Shown here piece after piece: positions 32,841 through 41,739 of a stretch of DNA of 49,536 bases. The stretch lies in assembly GCA_945874455.1 (NCBI GenBank), contig CAMCHO010000008.1, positions 1 through 49,536 of the forward strand. Direction: 5' to 3'. The notes beneath the pieces were generated by a model. It was not told the DNA's origin and did not search any database. It was given only the letters and a program-made list of their open reading frames with translations. How positions within the stretch are numbered: the first letter of the stretch is position 1; the number at the start of each line of letters is the position of its first letter. The stretch is from Opitutus sp. GAS368 (GTDB lineage Bacteria; Verrucomicrobiota; Verrucomicrobiia; Opitutales; Opitutaceae). The position numbers were made by a program, and so were the translations under genes.

Positions 32841-34934
32841 TCAGGCGAAGATTTGTAAACGGTGATTGGCGGCGAGAACGGGAGCCGCGACGGGAGCGAC
32901 GGGGACAACCGGAAGGGAGGGTGTGCGCCCCACCCGCGCAGCGGGCTCGGCTTTGGAATACATGTTTTGCCGGGCATCCGCATCGGCTTGCGCCCCATTT
33001 TGGCCTCGGCCGGACGTATCCGGTGAACCCTGCCACTGAAACGAGGAAGAAAAATGACTCGAGCGATCCGATCGATCGAACGCCGCCTGCAACGATTCAC
33101 GCAAAGAAGCCGAATCCGTACTCAAGACCGTTTCCACGTGGTCGGCACGACGCACCACTTCGACGCGGAGTTTACCGTGACCGGTGACATCGAGATCCAC
33201 CACGCAGCGTTGCTGGCCGGAAATCCGCACCTGCTCAGTGATCGCCGCGACTTCATCAACGACCTGCACCAAGTTCACGCGCGTCACCGCTTCGGCTGCT
33301 GGGGCATCCGAGGGGCTCGCGGCCGAGAAATCGAGAAGAGGACTGGACATGTTCGAATTGCTGATAGCAATCGATGGGCCAACTACCGCATCTGATTTCC
33401 TAAATAGTTGATTACTATCTTTTTCTATATTATTAAAAATAGCTGAAACCATGCGCTCATCTCCGTTAGCGCTGACGCCGGAGGGCAGAGCGGCAGTTTT
33501 TTCTGCTGTTAACGAGCGCGGCAGCGGAGCCGCGAACAAGGCAGGAGCTGGCTGCGCGGCGACAGCGTTCAACCCAGCCGGAAGCTTGAAAGCGCCCGCG
33601 GCATCTTGCTGCGTCGAGCGCTCCCCATCCGCGTTAGCCGCCCTACCCTCGGCCGCATCATTAACAGTCAACCACACTCCCTCGGCTCGGCGTGTCTCCT
33701 GGGCTGGCGCCTGCGTAGCCGACATCTGCGTAGCCGGCGTCTGCGTAGCCGGCGTCTGCGTAGCCGACATCTGCGTGGCCGGCGTCTGCGTGGCCGGCAT
33801 CTGCGTGGCCGACATCTCCGTAGCCGGCGTCTGCGTGGCCGGCGTCTGCGTGGCCGACATCTGCGTGGCCGGCGTCTGCGTGGCCGGCATCTGAGTGGCC
33901 GACATCTGCGTGGCCGGCGTCTGCGTGGCCGGCATCTGAGTGGCCGGCATCTGAGTGGCGAGCGCCTGTGGGGCCGACATCTGCGGAGCCGGCGTCTGCG
34001 TGGCCGACATCTGCGTGACCGCCGTCTGCATGGCCGGCGTCTGCGTGACCGGCGTCTGCGTGGCCGACATCTGCGTGACCGGCGTCTGCGTGGCCGGCGT
34101 CTGCGTGACCGGCGTCTGCGTGGCCGACATCTGCGTGACCGGCGTCTGCGTGGCCGACATCTGCGTGACCGACATCTGCGTGACCGGCGTCTGCGTGGCG
34201 AGCGCCTGCCGGGCCGGCGTCTGCGCCGCCAGCCTTTGCCCGGCAGGCGCCTGCGCGGCTGCAAATGCCTCAGGCCGCGCTGCCTCACGCCCCCCCATTT
34301 GATTCACGATCGCAGGCATGGCCTCAACCGACGCGCGAGCACTCTCATCACCCCCGGTCGGGTTTGCTCCGACGGTGATCGTGAGGGCCATCGCTTCCGC
34401 CTCAACCGGCGCAGATTCGAACGGCGCCTCGAATGCACCTAAATTAACTGGAGCCGCTTCCTGGATCAGCAACGGCTGAGGAACCCTTGCTGGGACCAAC
34501 CCGGCGAGATTATCGGCCTCCGGAAAAACCTCGGCAGATCCCTCCTGCTCGTCGGCGAGAAGATCGGCCGGCAGCTCTTGCTCGCCGGAGTCGGCCACGC
34601 GCCCCTCGGGATCGCGGGTAGACTGTGCGCGCGTTTCAGAAGCGCTCGGACGCGTCGCATGTGGAGATTTTGATTTAACCCCCTCCAGCGCCTGCTGCGC
34701 CTGGTGGTGAGGATCCGCGCCCCGCGGAGACTTCACCGCAGGGGCGGTAACGGACGCAGACGGGGCTTCTTTCTTAACCTGCCCGAGCATGCTCGCAAAC
34801 GAACGTTTCAGCTCGGCCGACGTGCGCGTAACCTTGGCGCCCGCCTCCGAGGGAAACGCTCCAGCCGGCAGACCAGCTAACGAAGAGGACGCGGCGCCCG
34901 AAAGTTTCGGCTCAAACTGCAGGGGAGACATCAT
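32841..34934 (-). CDS. fliK: Hook-length control protein FliK with pentapeptide repeat region
   Basis: 697 aa. The long N-terminal part is low-complexity and export-competent. Residues about 246-410 are 33 tandem pentapeptides of the form [A/V]TQ[M/T][P/S]. The C-terminal part (about 560-640) is the FliK/Flg_hook domain that triggers the FlhB switch (VNLVQVVDEVAAITEQVRIS, LDVTGHGKLRVEVVRR, STDSASLRESLQAAF). FliK acts as a secreted ruler: in studied species its length helps set hook length. The start overlaps the motE stop. Because of the repeats, apparent reading frames on the opposite strand are artefacts. Confidence 0.9.
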   Translation of the reverse strand: MMSPLQFEPKLSGAASSSLAGLPAGAFPSEAGAKVTRTSAELKRSFASMLGQVKKEAPSASVTAPAVKSPRGADPHHQAQQALEGVKSKSPHATRPSASETRAQSTRDPEGRVADSGEQELPADLLADEQEGSAEVFPEADNLAGLVPARVPQPLLIQEAAPVNLGAFEAPFESAPVEAEAMALTITVGANPTGGDESARASVEAMPAIVNQMGGREAARPEAFAAAQAPAGQRLAAQTPARQALATQTPVTQMSVTQMSATQTPVTQMSATQTPVTQTPATQTPVTQMSATQTPVTQTPAMQTAVTQMSATQTPAPQMSAPQALATQMPATQMPATQTPATQMSATQMPATQTPATQMSATQTPATQTPATEMSATQMPATQTPATQMSATQTPATQTPATQMSATQAPAQETRRAEGVWLTVNDAAEGRAANADGERSTQQDAAGAFKLPAGLNAVAAQPAPALFAAPLPRSLTAEKTAALPSGVSANGDERMVSAIFNNIEKDSNQLFRKSDAVVGPSIAISNSNMSSPLLDFSAASPSDAPAAEAVTRVNLVQVVDEVAAITEQVRISGQQRCVVDLDVTGHGKLRVEVVRRADHVETVLSTDSASLRESLQAAFDRSDRSSHFSSSFQWQGSPDTSGRGQNGAQADADARQNMYSKAEPAARVGRTPSLPVVPVAPVAAPVLAANHRLQIFA
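33705..34199 (-). repeat. 33 tandem 15-bp repeats inside fliK
   Basis: 33 units of 15 bp, each encoding a pentapeptide: ATQTP, VTQMS, ATQMS, ATQMP and close variants. Only a few units depart (AMQTA, APQMS, APQAL, ATEMS). Three more degenerate units (AGQRL, AAQTP, ARQAL) flank the high-coordinate side. The unit is a multiple of three, so gain or loss of copies keeps the frame and changes FliK length in steps of five residues. Confidence 0.95.
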
Positions 34935-35563
34935 TTTGCCGAACGGTAATTTTTAACACCCTCGGCTAATTTAGCCGCCCGCTTGGCCATCAACGGATCG
35001 CCCGCGGCCTGCTTGCCCATCTCTTCAAAAATCCCTGCGACCACATCCACTTTCATCAGAGCGAGAATTTTGACCGCGCTGGTCTCGTCCATTTGGAGCA
35101 TGATCGCGACCGCGGATTTGGGCGACATCGCCGAGTAGGTTTGCACCAGCACTTTCAGATTCTTGAGTTCAATCACCGCGTCTTCGGCGCGTGCCTTGAC
35201 GTTTAAGCCTTTCGCCTCTGCCAAATAAACTTCGACCTGTTTGCGCATCAAATCGATGTCGGCTCGCGTGCGTTCGAGCTCAAGCCGCCCGGATTCCACG
35301 CGTTTTTGTTGTTCGAGCAGTGCGGCCTCGCGCACCACCAGTTGATCTTTGGCCAACTTCAATTCGCTGACGGCGCGGCTCGTGACATCCACCGGCGGTG
35401 GACGATCCGGCAAGTGCGAAGGAATGACCTTGGGCTTCGGACGCATCGCCGCGACCATCTTCGCATATTCGGGCACTTGTTTCAGCACCAAGTAGCAGGA
35501 AAGCCCGACGCCCAATAAGGTCGCCACCAGGATAATGACTAAAGGGGAGGTGAGCAGTTTCAT
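34931..35563 (-). CDS. motE: MotE-like flagellar protein (MgtE N-domain fold)
   Basis: 210 aa. One N-terminal transmembrane helix (SPLVIILVATLLGVGLSCYL), a long coiled coil (about 65-125, EQQKRVESGRLELERTRADI), and a C-terminal helical domain (YSAMSPKSAVAIMLQMDETS, KILALMKVDVVAGIFEEMGK) of the MgtE_N/FliG-N-like superhelix, as in MotE. In Sinorhizobium MotE is a periplasmic chaperone of MotC; in other phyla the same protein lies between fliJ and fliK with unknown partners. Here it sits exactly there and overlaps both by ATGA. Confidence 0.85.
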   Translation of the reverse strand: MKLLTSPLVIILVATLLGVGLSCYLVLKQVPEYAKMVAAMRPKPKVIPSHLPDRPPPVDVTSRAVSELKLAKDQLVVREAALLEQQKRVESGRLELERTRADIDLMRKQVEVYLAEAKGLNVKARAEDAVIELKNLKVLVQTYSAMSPKSAVAIMLQMDETSAVKILALMKVDVVAGIFEEMGKQAAGDPLMAKRAAKLAEGVKNYRSAK

Positions 35564-36015
35564 GACGGAAGAGAATACGAGGCACCTGCGATCCGACTGG
35601 CGGCTTCATCCATCTCCGCCTGCTCGAGACGAGTCGCTTCTTGGAAATGACGCTCTTCCGCCCGACCCCGGAGATTATTAACCGCCTTGAGTTCTTTACC
35701 GGCTTCGGCCCAAGCGAGTCGCGCTTGGTCCAGAATCTTGGTGTGGGCGAGTAACGCCTTTTCCGCACTGCGCTCCTGCGCGACCATACGATCAAAATCA
35801 GCCAAGGCCGCAGAGTGATCCTGCGGGGCGAAGCGCTTGCCTTCGGCTTGGAGTAAGTTCGCCCGCGCCAACTCGGAACGAGCCTGCGCCTGCACCAAAT
35901 CATGCTCCAGACGCCGCTGTTGCTCGAGTTTTTTCGCCAACACCGTCGCCGCCTGGGTCTCGCGTAATTCACGCAAGAACACCAAACTCTGCAGTCTAAA
36001 ACGAAAACGCTTCAT
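35560..36015 (-). CDS. fliJ: Flagellar export stalk protein FliJ
   Basis: 151 aa, almost entirely a helical hairpin: FRFRLQSLVFLRELRETQAA at the start is the FliJ signature (KRF.F.LQ..L..R), followed by long charged helices. FliJ sits in the FliI hexamer like the gamma subunit of F1-ATPase and links it to FlhA. It overlaps fliI and motE. Confidence 0.9.
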   Translation of the reverse strand: MKRFRFRLQSLVFLRELRETQAATVLAKKLEQQRRLEHDLVQAQARSELARANLLQAEGKRFAPQDHSAALADFDRMVAQERSAEKALLAHTKILDQARLAWAEAGKELKAVNNLRGRAEERHFQEATRLEQAEMDEAASRIAGASYSLPS

Positions 36016-37337
36016 GCGAGTGCCCTCTTCAATCCGGCCGCCATCACCTCGCTCGAAACCACCTCATCGATGCTCTGACGCAGGTAAGTCTGTAACGGCC
36101 CATGCACGCGGATCGCATGGTCGAGCGCGGGATTCGAACCTTTGTTGTACGCCCCGATGTTGATCAAATCTTCGTTGCGCCGATACAGCGCCACATGTTC
36201 CCGCGCCGCGGCGGAACCTTGCAAAACCGCCGGCGGCGCCACTTCGCGCCCCAAGCGACTGATACTTTCCAAAATATCGATGGCCGGATAATGGTTCGCG
36301 TGCGCCAACGCCCGCGACAACACCAAGTGCCCGTCCAAAATACCACGCACCGTATCGGCCACCGGTTCGTTCATGTCGTCGCCTTCCACCAAGACCGTGT
36401 ACAACGCCGTGATGGCGCCGGTTTCACCCGCGCCCGATCGCTCCAACAAACGCGGCAGCAACGCAAAGACCGAGGGCGTGTATCCGCGCGTCGCCGGCGG
36501 TTCGCCGACCGCGAGCCCGATCTCACGCTGCGCCATCGCGAAACGCGTCACCGAATCCATTAACAATAAAACATTGCGGCCCTGATCGCGGTAACTCTCC
36601 GCCAACGCCGTCGCGGTAAACGCGGCGCGTAAGCGCATCGGCGCCGGCGCATCCGAAGTCGCCACCACGACGACCGATTTTTCCATACCGCCGGGTCCGA
36701 GATCACGCTCAATAAATTCCCGGACTTCACGACCACGCTCGCCCACCAGTCCGATCACCACGACATCTGCCGAAGAACCGCGCGCGATCATCCCGAGCAA
36801 CGTCGATTTACCGACGCCAGAACCGGCGAAAATACCCATCCGCTGCCCCCGGCCCAAGGGCGTAAACGCATCGATTGCCTTCACGCCGGTTAAAAAGGGT
36901 TCGGAGATCCGCTGCCGGCGCAAAGGATGCGGCGGCGGGGTCTGCGCGGCCCAAGCCTGACGCTGGCGCGACAACGTCGCTCCTTCATCCATCGGCCGAC
37001 CGAGCGCATCGAGGACGCGACCCAACAAGAGATCATTGGCCACCGGCAACGAGAGCGAGTCCATCGCGACCGTTTCACAACCGACGTGCAAGCCGCCGAC
37101 ATCGCCCAACGCCATCAATAAAATTTTTTCCGCCCGAAATCCCACCACCTCAGCCAGTACTTCGAACGCGTTACGCTGGCTGCGTAATACGCAGAGTTCA
37201 CCGAGGCCGACATTCGGCCCCTCGGATTCCACGATGAGCCCAGAAATAGAAGCCACGCGACCGTAGCGGCTAAACGTCGGTGCCTGCTGCACCTGACCGC
37301 GCACCAAAGAAACGATGTCTGCCACGGCGGGGTTCAT
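36012..37337 (-). CDS. fliI: Flagellum-specific ATPase FliI
   Basis: 441 aa, the normal length. Walker A GSGVGKST (Lys177), GLVGERGREVREF, the Walker B segment NVLLLMDSVTRFAMAQREIG, and the conserved GEPPATRGYTPSVFALLPRL block. C-terminal AYNKGSNPALDHAI is typical of the family. It energises and orders substrate delivery to the export gate with FliH and FliJ. Coupled to both by ATGA overlaps. Confidence 0.97.
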   Translation of the reverse strand: MNPAVADIVSLVRGQVQQAPTFSRYGRVASISGLIVESEGPNVGLGELCVLRSQRNAFEVLAEVVGFRAEKILLMALGDVGGLHVGCETVAMDSLSLPVANDLLLGRVLDALGRPMDEGATLSRQRQAWAAQTPPPHPLRRQRISEPFLTGVKAIDAFTPLGRGQRMGIFAGSGVGKSTLLGMIARGSSADVVVIGLVGERGREVREFIERDLGPGGMEKSVVVVATSDAPAPMRLRAAFTATALAESYRDQGRNVLLLMDSVTRFAMAQREIGLAVGEPPATRGYTPSVFALLPRLLERSGAGETGAITALYTVLVEGDDMNEPVADTVRGILDGHLVLSRALAHANHYPAIDILESISRLGREVAPPAVLQGSAAAREHVALYRRNEDLINIGAYNKGSNPALDHAIRVHGPLQTYLRQSIDEVVSSEVMAAGLKRALA

Positions 37338-37918
37338 TTACGCGAGAGCTCCCGCCGCAAGGCCTCCACCTTCGGGCCATGGCGCGCATCGATCACTCCA
37401 AAACGACTGCGCACCTGACATTCGCCGGAAGCAAACGCCGGATCAATCGTCACCGCGATGCCGGGATACGCCACCTTCCACTCCGGCACCAAACGGGCGA
37501 TGATCTCATGATCGCGTTCGCCGACGACCAGCTCGAGATTCTGCACTTCGGGAAAAAGCGCGACCAAGGCTTCCTGGCACAGTTGCGCGACCACTTCAGG
37601 TGGCGGCGTGAAACCCGCGAGCACGCGCTTGGCGACTTCGACCGCGAGATCGGGCAAAACCACCCGGATTTGATCGGCGATCAACTGCTCCGCCTCGCCG
37701 AGGCGAGAAAACAATCCATTCTGCACTGCGCTCACCTCCGAGCGAAATTCCACGAAACGACGGTCCACGCCGGTATCGGCCTGACGCGCACCTTCACGGC
37801 GGCCCCGTTCAAACTCGGCCGCGAATTCCGCCGCAGTGTAATGCCGCACCGGCTCGACCGCTTCGGCGGCCAGCACGAAAGGTCCGGTAAAGGAGATCGA
37901 ATGACGTGAGATAGCCAT
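37334..37918 (-). CDS. fliH: Flagellar export ATPase regulator FliH
   Basis: 194 aa from the ATG at 37918, 4 nt after fliG (the frame is open further upstream inside fliG). A helical N-terminal region (AAEFAAEFERGRREGARQAD) is followed by the V-ATPase-E-like C-terminal domain (LPDLAVEVAKRVLAGFTPPP, EVQNLELVVGERDHEIIARL, DPAFASGECQVRSRFGVIDA), which is the FliH/YscL pattern. FliH dimers bind FliI and anchor it to FliN in the C-ring. The order fliG-fliH-fliI is the standard one. Confidence 0.9.
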   Translation of the reverse strand: MAISRHSISFTGPFVLAAEAVEPVRHYTAAEFAAEFERGRREGARQADTGVDRRFVEFRSEVSAVQNGLFSRLGEAEQLIADQIRVVLPDLAVEVAKRVLAGFTPPPEVVAQLCQEALVALFPEVQNLELVVGERDHEIIARLVPEWKVAYPGIAVTIDPAFASGECQVRSRFGVIDARHGPKVEALRRELSRK

Positions 37919-37922
37919 GGGA

Positions 37923-38945
37923 TTATGCAGCGCCGTCCGCATCGTCTTCGTCGAGGATGATGTCGCCCGATTCCTCGAGCTTGCGGAGCATATCGACCAC
38001 GGAGGCCTGCGCCGTTTCGACTTCCTTGGGGCGGACGTTGCTGAGCATCGAGATATCGTCGCGCAAGCCTTGCCCAGCGCGTTTCGAGAGTGCGGAAAAG
38101 ATTTTTTCCTGCATGCCTTCGGAGGCACCTTTGAGCGCGAGCGCCAATTGCGCCGAATCCACTTCGCGCATGAGGCGTTGCATGTCGCTGGGGCGCAGCC
38201 GGGAGAGATCCTCGAACGAAAACAGTTTCCGACGCACCGCGGTGGCGAGTCGGGGATTTTTTTCTTCCATCTGGGCCATGACGGCGCGGCTGGCGTCTTT
38301 GGAAACACCTTTCAGCATGTTGGCCACCGTTTCGGCGCCGCCACTGCGGTGGAACGCGGGCACCTCGGTCTGCGAAACGTGAGCGCCGAGTTGGTTGGCG
38401 ATCTTTTCGATGTATTTTAGCGAGGTGCTATCAATCAGGCCGATCCGCAGCGAAATATCCGTCTGCAACTCGGGGGAAAATAATTTAAAGGCGTCGCGGG
38501 CTTTAACTTTGTCGATGTAAGAAAGCACGAAGGCGATCGTTTGCGGCTGCTCGCGTTTCAGCAGGAGAAACACATCGCGGCCTTCCATTTCGGAAATGCT
38601 TTCCATCACTTTGCCAGAGGCGAGGCTCACGCTCGCGCCGATCCGGCTCAACATGGCGCCGGTCTTGAATTCGCCGCGCGAGAGATCCAGGGCTTTTTTG
38701 GCGAAATCGAAGCCACCTTCGATCGATTTCAAACCGCCGATGATGAGCGGCTCAAATTCAGCGATGAGAAAATCTTTCAGCTCTTGGGAGACGATTTCAA
38801 ATTCGCCCATTAAGCGGCAGATTTCCTCGACCTCGCGGTCAGGGAAAGTGCGCAGGATGTCGGCCGCAGCGTCCGGGCCTGCCACGATCAGCAAGGCGGC
38901 GAGTTTTTGCGGTCGGCTTAGCTTACTGTAGTCGGTAGAAGTCAC
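37923..38945 (-). CDS. fliG: Flagellar motor switch protein FliG
   Basis: 340 aa. FliG N domain (about 5-100: LSRPQKLAALLIVAGPDAAA, DILRTFPDREVEEICRLMG), middle armadillo domain (RREQPQTIAFVLSYIDKVKA-type), and C domain (about 200-330) with the torque helix region (FSFEDLSRLRPSDMQRLMRE, VDSAQLALALKGASEGMQEK, IFSALSKRAGQGLRDDI) carrying the charged residues that face MotA. It binds FliF at its N-terminus and FliM at its middle domain. 12 nt after fliF. Confidence 0.96.
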   Translation of the reverse strand: MTSTDYSKLSRPQKLAALLIVAGPDAAADILRTFPDREVEEICRLMGEFEIVSQELKDFLIAEFEPLIIGGLKSIEGGFDFAKKALDLSRGEFKTGAMLSRIGASVSLASGKVMESISEMEGRDVFLLLKREQPQTIAFVLSYIDKVKARDAFKLFSPELQTDISLRIGLIDSTSLKYIEKIANQLGAHVSQTEVPAFHRSGGAETVANMLKGVSKDASRAVMAQMEEKNPRLATAVRRKLFSFEDLSRLRPSDMQRLMREVDSAQLALALKGASEGMQEKIFSALSKRAGQGLRDDISMLSNVRPKEVETAQASVVDMLRKLEESGDIILDEDDADGAA

Positions 38946-38957
38946 GAGCGGTCAAAT

Positions 38958-40523
38958 TTAGGTCTTAGACTCGGCGGACCAATCACGCAGAGCGGCGCCG
39001 ATGTTACCGGGTTTTTTACGGAGCAATTCGTTCAACGTCGCCGCGGTCACCACGGCGGGCAGATCGGATTCTTCCTGTACCCGCGGTGGATTGAACAACT
39101 CCATCGGCACAGTCTCGAGCCTTTGGGTGCGCAGGAGGCGGAAGAAAAAACCAAAAGCGAGGACGGCGATCAGCACGGGCGTGTATTTAGCACCGAGCTC
39201 GATCCAGGTGCGCACCTTCGTCGGCACGGTCGCTTCTTCGACGGCGGCAGGGAAAGACGATTGGAACGCGGCTTCTTGGATCGTCACGAGATCGTCGACA
39301 TTGGCATTAGCGTTGGCGCCGGCAAAGGCTTTGAGGCCGATCGCGTTAATTACCAGTTTGCGCAAGCCTTGGAGTTCGTCGGCGGTGCGGGGTTGCGGCT
39401 TGGCGTCGGCGCCGGTGCCCACCATGCGTTGGGCTACGAAGACCGAGGCGGAAAGTCCGCGGATCGTGCCCGGGGTGCGGGACGAGTTGGTGAGGACGCG
39501 ATTGATTTCGTAGCTGGTGGTCCGGTTTTTGGTGTTCTGATCGTTGGCCACAAGCGGGGCTTCTTCTTTACCCGCTGCATCCGGAGTGTTGCTCGTCACG
39601 CCGGCGACGCCGGATTTCTTCTTTTCCACGGAGGTGGAGGTTTCTTCGATATTGGTTTGGGAGCGCACAACTTGGCCCTCGGGGTCAAAACGCTCTTCGC
39701 TGCGGTTGGCCGTCTCGCTATCGATATCGGCGGAGACGCGAACGACGGCATTGCCGGGTCCGATCACGGGGGTGAGCAAGGATTCGACTTTGCGCGCAAA
39801 GTAATCTTCGACCTGTTGACGGTAGCGCATCTGGCTGGTCGCGGCTCCCAAGGTCGGGTCGTCTTTCAAGTCGGCCGAGAGCACATGGCCCTTTTGATCA
39901 ATGACCGCGACTTCATCGACGACGAGGCCTTGGACGGAATTGGCGACGAGGTTGCGGATCGCGTTGACGGCCTCGACGGGGATACGATTGCCGCGGAGCT
40001 CCACGAAGACCGAGGCGGTGGGCTTGATGCTCTGACCGACGAGGAGGAGCCGGTTTTCGGGTTGCACGATCATGACGCGCGCGGCGGCGACGCCGTCGAG
40101 CTGCGCGATGGTCCGAGAGAGTTCACCTTGGAGGGCGCGAGCGTAGTTGGTGCGCTGTGCAAAATCACTCAGACCAAACTGGCCTTTATCAAAAATTTCA
40201 AAGCCCACGCCTTCGCCGCTCGGGAGGCCTTTGCTGGCCAAATCCATGCGCAAGCGGTGAATGTTTTCCGCCGGCACGTAAACAGCGCTACCATCCGCGC
40301 TGGTGCGGTACTTGATGTTCTGCGTCTGCAACGAGCTGATGATGACTGCGGCGTCCTTCTGGGCGAGCCGGCCATAGAGGAGCTGGTAATCAGGTTGACC
40401 GGACCAGACGGCCACGGCGACGAGACCACCCAGCACCAGAAAAGCGGCAAGGATGATCGAGGTTTTCTGGCCGACGGTGAACTCGCGCCAGACACGCAAG
40501 AAGGAATCAATAAAAGGCTTCAT
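38958..40523 (-). CDS. fliF: Flagellar MS-ring protein FliF
   Basis: 521 aa. Transmembrane helices at about 22-42 (SIILAAFLVLGGLVAVAVW) and 445-465. Between them lie the ring-building motifs (DYQLLYGRLAQKDAAVIISS, LDGVAAARVMIVQPENRLLL, AVRVSADIDSETANRSEERF-type YscJ/FliF domains). The C-terminal tail (LNELLRKKPGNIGAALRDW) is the FliG-binding segment. It is the first structure built in the membrane. 23 nt after fliE. Confidence 0.96.
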   Translation of the reverse strand: MKPFIDSFLRVWREFTVGQKTSIILAAFLVLGGLVAVAVWSGQPDYQLLYGRLAQKDAAVIISSLQTQNIKYRTSADGSAVYVPAENIHRLRMDLASKGLPSGEGVGFEIFDKGQFGLSDFAQRTNYARALQGELSRTIAQLDGVAAARVMIVQPENRLLLVGQSIKPTASVFVELRGNRIPVEAVNAIRNLVANSVQGLVVDEVAVIDQKGHVLSADLKDDPTLGAATSQMRYRQQVEDYFARKVESLLTPVIGPGNAVVRVSADIDSETANRSEERFDPEGQVVRSQTNIEETSTSVEKKKSGVAGVTSNTPDAAGKEEAPLVANDQNTKNRTTSYEINRVLTNSSRTPGTIRGLSASVFVAQRMVGTGADAKPQPRTADELQGLRKLVINAIGLKAFAGANANANVDDLVTIQEAAFQSSFPAAVEEATVPTKVRTWIELGAKYTPVLIAVLAFGFFFRLLRTQRLETVPMELFNPPRVQEESDLPAVVTAATLNELLRKKPGNIGAALRDWSAESKT

Positions 40524-40546
40524 TTATTCGGACGTAAGAGAAAACA

Positions 40547-40888
40547 TTAAACGGGCATGCGCATGAGCTCTTGGAAGCCCTCGACGACTTTGTTGCGAAC
40601 TTCGACCATGAGGCTGAACGCCACCGAGGCTTCCTGCATCGCGATCACACTCTGGTGGAGCGGAGCGCCTTGGCCGAGGAGCACCGATTTGGTTAAAGCG
40701 GCCGCCTCATTTTGCTTGTCGATGAGCGGTGAAGCCAATTGCGAGAGCACGCCGGCGAAATCCGCTGGCCCCGTGGCGGCCTTGTCGCCCGCGCCGCCAG
40801 GGTTGAGACCTTTAAGATCAAGCGCCGGCAGACGCGTGGCCGCATGCGGGGTGATTCCGCTCGCTGTGATGGCTCCAATGGTGGACAT
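40547..40888 (-). CDS. fliE: Flagellar hook-basal body protein FliE
   Basis: 113 aa. The C-terminal 70 residues (FAGVLSQLASPLIDKQNEAA, LGQGAPLHQSVIAMQEASVA, FSLMVEVRNKVVEGFQELMR, ending MPV) match FliE closely. FliE is the first exported protein and joins the MS ring to the rod. It lies 13 nt after flgC in the common flgB-flgC-fliE order. Confidence 0.96.
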   Translation of the reverse strand: MSTIGAITASGITPHAATRLPALDLKGLNPGGAGDKAATGPADFAGVLSQLASPLIDKQNEAAALTKSVLLGQGAPLHQSVIAMQEASVAFSLMVEVRNKVVEGFQELMRMPV

Positions 40889-40901
40889 GGGTTAGGAGAA
40901 A

Positions 40902-41327
40902 TTAACGGCCGATATCGATCGTCTTCTGTGCCATCTGGCGGGCGGCTTTGACGACGGAGAGGTTGGCTTCGTAGGTGCGGGAGGCCGTGATCAGATCGAC
41001 CATTTCAGTCGAAACATTGACGTTGGGCATCGCCACCATGCCTTGAGCGTCAGCATCGGGGTGCCGGGGATCGTAGATTTTTTGCCCGGGGGTCGGATCG
41101 TTGCTGATGGAGGCGACTTTGACGCCGGTAGCGCCAGCACCTTGACCGCTGCGGGCCATGCGGTTGGCGAGCTGCGCTTCGAACGTGACGACCTGACGCT
41201 TGTAGGGACCGCCGTCGGCCGAGCGCGTCGTCTGAGCGTTGGCGATATTTTGGGCGATGAGATCGAGCCGGGTTTTTTGAGCGTTCAACGCGCTGCCGGT
41301 GGCACCTACGCCAGTAATGAGTTCCAT
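40902..41327 (-). CDS. flgC: Flagellar proximal rod protein FlgC
   Basis: 141 aa. The N-terminal rod motif (TRLDLIAQNIANAQTTRSAD, PYKRQVVTFEAQL) and the C-terminal NVNVSTEMVDLITASRTYEA, then NLSVVKAARQMAQKTIDIGR are the FlgC signatures. Part of the proximal rod with FlgB and FlgF; 17 nt after flgB. Confidence 0.97.
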   Translation of the reverse strand: MELITGVGATGSALNAQKTRLDLIAQNIANAQTTRSADGGPYKRQVVTFEAQLANRMARSGQGAGATGVKVASISNDPTPGQKIYDPRHPDADAQGMVAMPNVNVSTEMVDLITASRTYEANLSVVKAARQMAQKTIDIGR

Positions 41328-41344
41328 GGTCGGGCGAGGTAAGA

Positions 41345-41728
41345 TTAGAAGCTGCTTCGGCCGGTGATGGCCATTTTCAGCGACTTGAAATTGGAGCCGA
41401 TCAGCTGGGTGAGATACTCGTGATTGACCTGATTTTTGTTCATCTGGAGCAATTCATTTTCGAGGTCGATCGTGTTGCCGTCAGCACGCAGAGCGCGGGC
41501 TTGGCTATCTTCCGCGATGCGCGCAGCCGGGAGCGCGTTTTTGGCGCCGCCACGTTGCACCGCAGTCTTGAGGCGGTCGGCAAAATCCTTGGCGACATCC
41601 ATCCGCTTGTAACCGGGGGTTTCGACGTTGGCGATGTTGGACGCCAGCGCCTCCTGCCGGAGGACGCAGGCATCCAGGGACCTTTGCGCAATGCGCATGT
41701 TCAGACTGGGCTCGATTCCTTGGATCAT
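41345..41728 (-). CDS. flgB: Flagellar proximal rod protein FlgB
   Basis: 127 aa. The N-terminal LRQEALASNIANVETPGYKR motif and the C-terminal LLQMNKNQVNHEYLTQLIGS, then NFKSLKMAITGRSSF are typical FlgB. First gene of the large flagellar unit. The ATG at 41728 has no clear ribosome binding site and lies only about 2 nt after the predicted sigma-54 transcription start; an in-frame ATG at 41698 (Met11) would still give the normal FlgB length. Confidence 0.96.
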   Translation of the reverse strand: MIQGIEPSLNMRIAQRSLDACVLRQEALASNIANVETPGYKRMDVAKDFADRLKTAVQRGGAKNALPAARIAEDSQARALRADGNTIDLENELLQMNKNQVNHEYLTQLIGSNFKSLKMAITGRSSF

Positions 41729-41739
41729 GGCACCAATTA

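Noticed and set aside
33606-34442. Long plus-strand reading frames across the fliK repeats, and a CRISPR-like appearance of the array
   Set aside because: The 15-bp units contain no stops in several frames, so overlapping frames are automatic. The units are contiguous without spacers, so it is not a CRISPR array. The minus-strand frame has FliK ends and operon overlaps.
36122-36150. tRNA T-arm-like sequence (GGTTCGAATCCCGC on the minus strand)
   Set aside because: It lies within the conserved fliI segment encoding KGSNPALD. No acceptor, D or anticodon arms are present around it.
39123-40550. 475-codon plus-strand reading frame opposite fliF
   Set aside because: It is antisense to a clear fliF gene, has no recognisable domain, and similar long antisense frames occur opposite many genes here because of high GC content.
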